From contig JBANAY010000003.1 in the NCBI GenBank assembly GCA_037952775.1, positions 23,932,001-23,996,000 of the forward strand: DNA of 64,000 nt, read 5' to 3'. The notes beneath the pieces are model-generated. The model saw nothing but the letters and a program-made list of their open reading frames with translations, had not been told where the DNA came from and did no database searches. Of the stretch, positions 56,401 through 64,000 are shown piece by piece; position 1 is the first letter of the stretch, and every line of letters starts with the position of its first letter. The position numbers and the translations under genes are program-made. The DNA is from Clonostachys chloroleuca. Lineage: Eukaryota; Ascomycota; Sordariomycetes; Hypocreales; Bionectriaceae.

Positions 56401-59400
56401 AAATATTTATTAGTTTTAGAATTCTGATTTATAACTATAGTTTATATATATTAGTATAAATTAAATAGATTCTTATACTAAACTATTATATATAATTTAT
56501 ACTATAAGTAATAGTTATATCTAATTATTTTATTTATAATTAATATATACTTATAAGTATTATTTTAATATTTAATTTAAATATTCTATTTATCTATTAC
56601 TCTAGGAATAATAAGCTATTAAAAGTTTATACTTAGAATCTATTTATACTATAAGTAATTATTAAAACTTAGAGGTAAATATTATTTCTTTATTTAAAAT
56701 TATTTCTTTAGATAATCTATAATAACTAACTATATATTATAGGAATTAATATATAAGGTTTTCTATAGAGCTTACTTTCTTATATAGAATAAAATATCTA
56801 TACTTTATAATCTTCTTAAAATAATTATATTTCTATAGAATATTCTTTATTATATAATATAACTAATTATATATAAATAGATATTAGATTAATATTAAAT
56901 CTATATTATTTTTAATAAAAATATTCTATAGCTATAAATATATACTATACTTATAGAGATAAAATAACTAATAATCTTAAGTAACTAGCTTTTCTTATTT
57001 CTAAATATATATAATTTTAGATTAAATTAAAATAAATTCTAATATACTCTAATCTAATATAAATAATATTCTAATTTAAATATAATTAAAAAAAATATAA
57101 AGTTTAAATAATTAATTTTTAAGAACTATTTTTACTCTAATTATCTTAATATAATATATATATTTTTTTTATTAGTTTCGCTATAAACAAGAGTATATCC
57201 CAAGATCAGGTAACACGTGATCTAATATATATTTTTTAAGAACACAATCAGTAGTCTATACCTGAACTAATATAATATATAATATACTAAAACTATAAGT
57301 TATATATCAGACTATAGTAAGCCTATATAAGAGAATAGCTATTCTTAAGATATAGTATTTACTTAAGCTTATCTTAATTCTCTATAAGTTCCTATAGTAG
57401 TAGTTATAGATAGTAGACTATATAAAGTAATAGATTAAGTAGATATAGCTATTAGATCTATAATATTAAGAGTAGCTTTATTACTATAAATAGGTCTTTA
57501 ACTAATTAGAGGGATATATTATAAATATATTTAGTAAATAGCTATATTAGATTACTTTAAATAATTATTATTATTATTTTAAGGATTTTATTAGAAGTAT
57601 TAACTAAACTCTAAGAGATTAGAATATTTATATTAGATATTATAACTATTTAAAGTATTTAGTAATTAATTAATTAAGTAATTAATAGTAAGATATAATT
57701 AATTAATTAATTATAATAAGCTTTAAATTAGAAAGAAAATATAGTTTTTATTATTAGATAATAAACTTCTCTTTTTAGGGGCTATAGCTATAATTAGATT
57801 ATTTATATATCTAACTATATAAATATTTTCTATTACTAGAGTTTTTATAAGATTAATATCTATATCCAGACTAAAAGTATAATATTTTAATTTTATCTTA
57901 TAATATTAAAGGTTTAGATATAAACTATTAATAATATTCTTAAAAAATATATATTAGATTATTAGTATACTAAATACTACTAACTAATAGTTACTAGCTG
58001 GAAGCTAGAAGTAGAGTAGTTTATTTAGTTAGGATTACTCTAGAATTATATTTATAACTGGTTTACTTCTATAGTTAGAATAGTAACTTAATTAATTACT
58101 TTTAACCTATCTACTCTATAGTATATACTTTAGAAAAGCCTTCTAATACTAATTAGTAGTTATATAGTAGCTATAGATTAGTAAAGAAGAAGAGATAGAA
58201 TTTCTTAAGTACTTAGAGAAGTATAATTCTCCTGTAAGTACTAGTTCTATACTATAGAACTATATATAATATATAATATAATAATACTATTATCTTTTAT
58301 ATATTCTAAATAGTTACTTTAGAGATTACTTATTCCTCTAATAATATTATTAGTACTAGAAATACCTCTAAAGAGTATTATATTATATATATCTCTCTAT
58401 TAATATAGATAGAAGTAATTAATAAAATTACTTCTTTCTCTAACTATTTAATCTTAAGAGTTTACTCTTATAGAATACTCTCCCTTTCCTAACTCTAAAA
58501 GGAAATAAGATAATTCCTTATATTTCTTCCTTATTACTACTCTATTTCCTATAATCTACTAGAATTCTTCTAAATAGAAACCCTAGTTCTTTAAATAAAA
58601 GTAAAACCCTATACTCCTTTATTATAAAAATATATATATACTTTAGAACCTATCTTCTAAGTAAGTATAATAGTACTACTAGTATAAACTATATTTATAT
58701 TAACCCCTTTTAACTATAATAAAGTAGAAGAGATCTTTAATATAATTAGACTAATAAAGATCTATATAAATAATATTAACTAGATAAATAGCCTAATCTT
58801 AGTAGTTTAGATAACTATCTAAGAACTTACTAATATATATATAGTATATTATATATACTACTATAAATATATTAGGCTATATAGTAATAACTTACTAGAT
58901 AAGTTTATATATAACTTTAGGAACTAATTAATAGAAAAGTTTATACTTCTAAATAATAATATTACTAAGGAGTTAAAATATATCCTATAATATAATAGTA
59001 TATATACTAGCTCTATAAATAATATATCTAAAATAGCTCTTAATAATATATAGGAGCTAGAGGATCTATTAGAATAGCTAAATAATTAATAGTTCCTTAT
59101 AAATACTTTTAATTTAAACTCCTAGGTATTCTAATTATAGGAGTAATATAGGAAGTCTTAAGAATATATAATACTAATACTATAAATACCCTAAGAAAGA
59201 AGTATAATCTATATAATTAAGATAGATAAAATAGAAATATCTAAGGGGAATAAGGAATTAATTTAATAAGTATCTATACCTCCTAGGAATCTAGTTCTAA
59301 GATAAGAACTAGAAGGGTATATATATAAGTTATATAACCTATACTATAACCTTCTACCTGAGTAAAGTCTTAGAATAGGTATAGTAGTTATATAAGAACT

Positions 59401-60640
59401 TATAATCTTCTAGAAGCTATATAATATAAAAGAGTACTTATTTAGCAGGGAACTATATAATATACTTAATACTAAAGTTAGGATAATACTAAATACTTAT
59501 AAATCCTATAATATATAGCTAAATAGATTTAAAATTATTCTCTTTTAAATCCTTAAAAGAAATATATAGGATTTCTAGTTCTAATATATTAAAAAAGAAT
59601 ATACCTTTAGAGAGATATATCTTAAACTAAAGTAATACTTTAATAATACTATTAATAAATAGTAGTATTATTATAACTAGATTTAAATTAGTATTACTTT
59701 AATATAGGTAAATAGAGAATATAAAGACTTTATAGTATATTAGATACTATAAAAGATTTTTACTATCCTGATAAAAATATAGAAAATACTTAGAGATATT
59801 TATATAGGGGATAATAATCTATAAGCTATAGTAGTAAGAGTATATAGAGGTTTAAAGAAACTGGAAATAGTACTCTAAAGAGAGTATATAAATACTAAAG
59901 CCCTAATATAATATCTTATATTAGTATTAGAAATAAACCTATTAAAACAGCTAGAATAATACCTAATAACTTTAGTAGCCCAGGATATAATAAGAAATAT
60001 ATATTTTATTAACTAGTAATATTAATATATCTAAAAGCTACTAAACAGAATATAATAATAGTTCTATTATACTAAAAATATATAGGATAGACTATTTAAT
60101 AGAAGCTTTACTAGCTAGAACTAAGAATTATAGAGGAATAGCTAGAGAGAGTATTACTTTATTTATAATAAGCCTGGTTATTAATCTATAAACTATCTAT
60201 AGAAGAGATCCGAACTATACTACTAATTTATAACTAAGTTTCTTAAAGTAGAAGAGAAAGCAGAAGAAGATAATATATTTAGAGAATTTAAGTAGTAAAT
60301 TTAAGATTAAGAAGGGGTTAATAATCAGTCTAAAATAGTAAACTATAGAGACCCTAATAATTATAATAACCCAGATAAGGAAGACTAATATATAAATAGT
60401 AATAAATAATACCTAATATAATATCTACTTAATAAAGTATTCTAATACTTACTCTCTGGAGAGAAGATTAAGAGAAAGCTATAAGATTTCTTATAATTTA
60501 TTATTAAGGAAAGATATATAATATAATTCCAGGGAATTATACTGGATATAGATATCTTATTAATCTTAACTATAGGTAAATTATAATTTAAAGTATTTAA
60601 ATAAATTAATCTATTAATTAAACTAGATACTATAGCTAAT
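53461..60640. mobile_element. RIP-mutated nested LTR retrotransposon remnants
   Basis: AT-rich, full of stops. Recognisable parts: a plus-oriented LTR with shared R-U5 and a different U3 (about 54350-54735); a minus-oriented LTR, U3 variant 2 (about 54845-55210); the antisense-ORF relic on the plus strand (about 55470-55890); and chromodomain and integrase remnants of pol on the minus strand (about 55900-56760). From about 57150 to 60640 the origin was not recognised. Confidence 0.65.
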
Positions 60641-60645
60641 ATAAA

Positions 60646-61509
60646 TGTTGAAATTACAGTGGCCTACAAGGTGTATTAGGCCTTGAGACCGCTATAACTA
60701 GCAGCAGTGGAAATTTTAGCTTCTAACTTATAGCGAACACTCCTCTATAACTTAGTCAAACTTCACACTAGAAAGTCGGTTTATAGTGCATTTTATAGCG
60801 CAAAAGGATCTTATTTTGGTGAGAGGAACCGGAAAAATATACTAATTTCTCTCATAGGTCTACCGACTAAAAACTACTCTAAAACCCGCTACAGCAGCTT
60901 CCCGGGCCACTTTTGATTTTCCGCAAAATTCATTACTATAGGAAATCTAAAAAATCGACTCACAACTACCAAACCATAAGATAGATATATATAACCTTTT
61001 TAAGACCCACTTTTATCTGAAAGAGCTAGTTAAGCTGATCAGTTAAGTATAGATATTAGATATCTTATCTTTAAAGCTGAAAGAGATATCTAAGATCTAA
61101 GGTCTAGTCTAGGGTAGGTTGGTTATAGGGTAGCTTGGGTATAGGTTAGGCTACTAGAAGTTACTCAGATTTTTTCCTGAATTTTCTAGACCCTTATTTA
61201 GGCTAATATAGCCTAATAACCTATAAATAACGCTGCTGACGCTCCTAGCCCTAAAGAGGAACTGGAGCCTGCTAAGCCGTAGCGGTCATAGCGGCCTGTA
61301 GCCACTGACCCACAGTGGCTGCAACCGCTATTGGCTCGTGATCGTAGTCGCTATCGGATAGCGGTCTCAATCGCTATTGGCTAGCTGTTACAGGGGATAG
61401 CGATCGCTAACAGTTAGTGGTTGCGACCGCTAGAGGTTAGTGGTTGCAACCGCTAACTTATAGCGATACGGTCACTAACTTATAGTGGCTATAGTCTCTC
61501 AATTCAACA
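60646..61509 (+). mobile_element. Solo LTR, family B, with target duplication
   Basis: 864 bp bounded by TGTTGAA and TTCAACA and flanked by ATAAA at 60641-60645 and 61510-61514, the 5-bp duplication expected for LTR elements. No internal region is attached, so it arose by LTR-LTR recombination. Base composition is much less AT-rich than the surroundings. The 3' part carries 23-bp-type repeats and matches 1-349. Confidence 0.88.
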
Positions 61510-61514
61510 ATAAA

Positions 61515-64000
61515 GAGTATTAAGTTTAGAAAGAGACTTATAGAGTTACTTAGTATAATAAAGTTATAGACTCTATTCAGACCTATTATATTTTATATAA
61601 TAAATTTAGAGATTCTTTTCCTAATATACCTTTAAGATATAGACTATCTGAATATTAAGTTTAGGAATATAACTAATAAAGTAATTAGGATTATAAATAG
61701 CTTTTCTACTCTAACTATAAGGAAATAAAGCTATATATAGTTCTTTCCTGAATATATACTAATAGCTAATATAGTCTACTTAATAGAACTAGAGCTAAGA
61801 TAACTCTATTACTACTTTAGTTACCTATTAGTAGAAAGACTATATAAGCTCTTAGAAAGAGCAGGCTATAAGGATATAGATAAAGAAGTAATAAAAAAGA
61901 TTAAATACTTCTACTACTAATACTAGACCTATAGCCTAGCTCTAAAATACTTTAAATTCAGACTATAAGATAATCTTAACTTTAATTATAAAATTATAAT
62001 TAATATTATATATCTACTAGATTAAGAACTAGTTTTATATATTATCTATATAGTAATTATATTCTAAAATATAATCTTTCTTATAGATATCTTAGTAGAT
62101 ACTATATAGGAAGTATTAAAGAGGATCTAGCTAGATATATATCTAGGACTACTAGACTGTATTATATATAATATAGAAATCTAATTTATAAGTAATTAAT
62201 TTTATATAAATATAAGAATTATTAGTTCTAAGTATAAGTAAATACTAATTAAGGCCTATTAGTTAATTAGTAAGATTAAGAGATATTATAGACTATTATA
62301 ATATATATTTAATATCTTATATAAGGAACTTAAGAAGATAACCTTAAAGGAATTAATATTATAAGTAGTAGTTAAAGTAGTTAATAATATAGTAGGACCT
62401 AATAGTCTTATACTAATACTCCTTATATTTAGAGTATATCTAAGAGTTATTATATTCTCTCCTCTATTATAATTTATAGTTTAAAAAGTATAAGTAGTTA
62501 ACTTTATAATAAAAGCTTTAAGGGAACTATATACTAAAGAGAGAACTATACTTATACTAGCTATATATAATAGCCCTAATCTAATAGAACTCTTTAAACT
62601 CCTATTCCTAAGTAAGATTATAGTATATAGAGAGAATAAGAAGTAGTTTAGGCTATATAGACTTTTATTAAATAACTCCTATAATATTATAATTAAAATA
62701 TATAATAAACTAAAGATCTTTTAGTTTATATATATAAAGCTATATTATAGAAATAAATAGATTAAAAACCTAGCCTAAGAGAGTACTAGCCTAGTAATAT
62801 ATCTAAAAGATCTCTTACTACTTATAATAAGTAAACTACTATAAAGAAGGGAATAACTAATAGGCTTAAAGAATAAACTAAAAGTATATATATAATATAT
62901 AGTATAACCAGTTAGACTATATACTAACTATATAATATATAAGGAGTAAGATACTCTTAAGCTAGCTAAGAAACTTTAAAAGGAAAGAGTTATTATAACC
63001 CTAGGTAATCTATTTAAGGCCTCTATAATAGCTAAAATTAACTAATTTATTAAAGCAGGTATATTTAAGTTTATATAGTTTAATTATAATATTAAAAGTA
63101 GTTAACTATTTAAAGTATATATTATTAATAAGGTAAAAGAATAAAATATATATCTATATAAAAAATCCTATCTGGTTATATAAGGATATAATAATACTAG
63201 TAAGGAGATAATTCTTATATAGTTACTAATAATCTAATACTATAGCTAATAGCTTATCCTTATACTAATATTATTACTACTAGTAGTAGGAACTTATATT
63301 CTAATAGGTAAAGATATTATATAAGCCTACTTATAGTCTGAATTAATACTATAATATATAATTTATATAATACTTCTAAAAAACCTTAAGTAAAGCTACC
63401 TATAAGAAATAGTTATAAAAATTATAAAGCTACTATATAGGATTACTAAGTCTAATATATATTAGTATACTATATACTATAAGTACTTTATAATATATAT
63501 AAAGATAGTAACCTCCAGCTTTAACTTATACCTCCTAATTATAGAAAGTAATATATTTAGTTTTAGGATTATTAGAATATAAACTAATAATATACTTAGA
63601 TTATTTAATAAGATATTTACTATAGAAAAAGAATATTAGTTAAAAGAGATTAAGTTTAAAGTAAAAGCTAGGATTAAGCTTTCTAAGGAAATAGATCTTA
63701 AATTTAATAGAGGAAAGATATCCCTCTATAGTATAATAATTAAGTTCCTTTAAAAGAGCTAAACTAATATACTTTAGAAAGCTATAGATATAGAGAGCTA
63801 TAAAGCCTAAAGAGTATATAGTATATAGATTATAAGTATTATATAATTAGAAGCTTTATATAATTTATCTATAGTAGTATAATTATAATAGAACCTATTA
63901 AAAGATAATATTAAGAAGTTAAATAAAAAGCTTATATAGTAAATTAAGAACTATAACTATAGATTGAAATTTATACTACTTAATCTATATAATCTAAAGC
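61515..64000. repeat. RIP-mutated repeat DNA, origin not recognised
   Basis: AT-rich throughout, no readable frame, runs to the window end. The family B LTR inserted at its left side. Confidence 0.55.

Noticed and set aside
1..64000. Starship-type giant element carrying the gene islands
   Set aside because: No DUF3435 tyrosine recombinase gene or matching island ends were found in the window.

Overview
The window looks like a chromosome segment of a filamentous ascomycete (Pezizomycotina; the gene content would suit an Aspergillus/Penicillium-like mould, but the species cannot be read from the sequence). The reasons are short GT-AG introns (45-116 nt), Zn(II)2Cys6 regulators, an RTA1-type membrane protein, BCS1-like and FAD oxidoreductase genes, and long AT-rich blocks. 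These blocks differ from an intact repeat copy in the window almost only by C-to-T and G-to-A changes, the mark of repeat-induced point mutation (RIP). No rRNA, tRNA, CRISPR array or replication origin was seen.

Layout. (1) 1-8.5 kb: RIP-mutated nested LTR retrotransposons, including an old full-length Gypsy element (about 618-8146). (2) 8.5-25.9 kb: gene island 1. It holds a serine beta-lactamase-like hydrolase (-), a Zn2Cys6 factor (-) and an RTA1 transporter-like gene (+) that share a promoter with an 11-bp-periodic CGG array. It also holds a BCS1-type AAA ATPase pseudogene (+), a kinase-like relic (-), a DDE transposase relic (-) and a zinc alcohol dehydrogenase (-), with long gene-poor gaps. 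(3) 25.9-39.06 kb: RIP-mutated repeats into which a fresh, un-mutated 7,463-bp chromodomain Gypsy element (30300-37762, minus orientation) has inserted, with identical 379-bp LTRs and the target duplication ATTAG. (4) 39.06-53.46 kb: gene island 2, a compact set of alternating genes. These are FAD amine oxidase-like 1 (-, frameshifted), aldehyde dehydrogenase (+), amino-acid/amine permease (-), FAD amine oxidase-like 2 (+) and Zn2Cys6 factor (-), followed by a small secreted cysteine-rich peptide gene missing from simple ORF lists. (5) 53.46-64 kb: RIP-mutated repeats with an 864-bp solo LTR of a second family (60646-61509, target duplication ATAAA).

How the parts may work together. Island 2 reads as an uptake-and-oxidation pathway for an amine or amino acid (permease, FAD oxidase to aldehyde, ALDH to acid, local regulator). 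Its FAD oxidases carry the ATGRNGG motif typical of the OrdL/PuuB group. Island 1 resembles a regulator/efflux/hydrolase resistance set. The intact Gypsy element is the most interesting object. It has a predicted -1 frameshift signal (A AAA AAC, 7-nt spacer, stem-loop), a primer-binding site complementary to its own LTR transcript (Tf1-like self-priming), and a 208-codon antisense gene next to the 3' LTR. That gene encodes a Zn2Cys6-like cysteine array plus a coiled coil, and its relics persist in two older copies.
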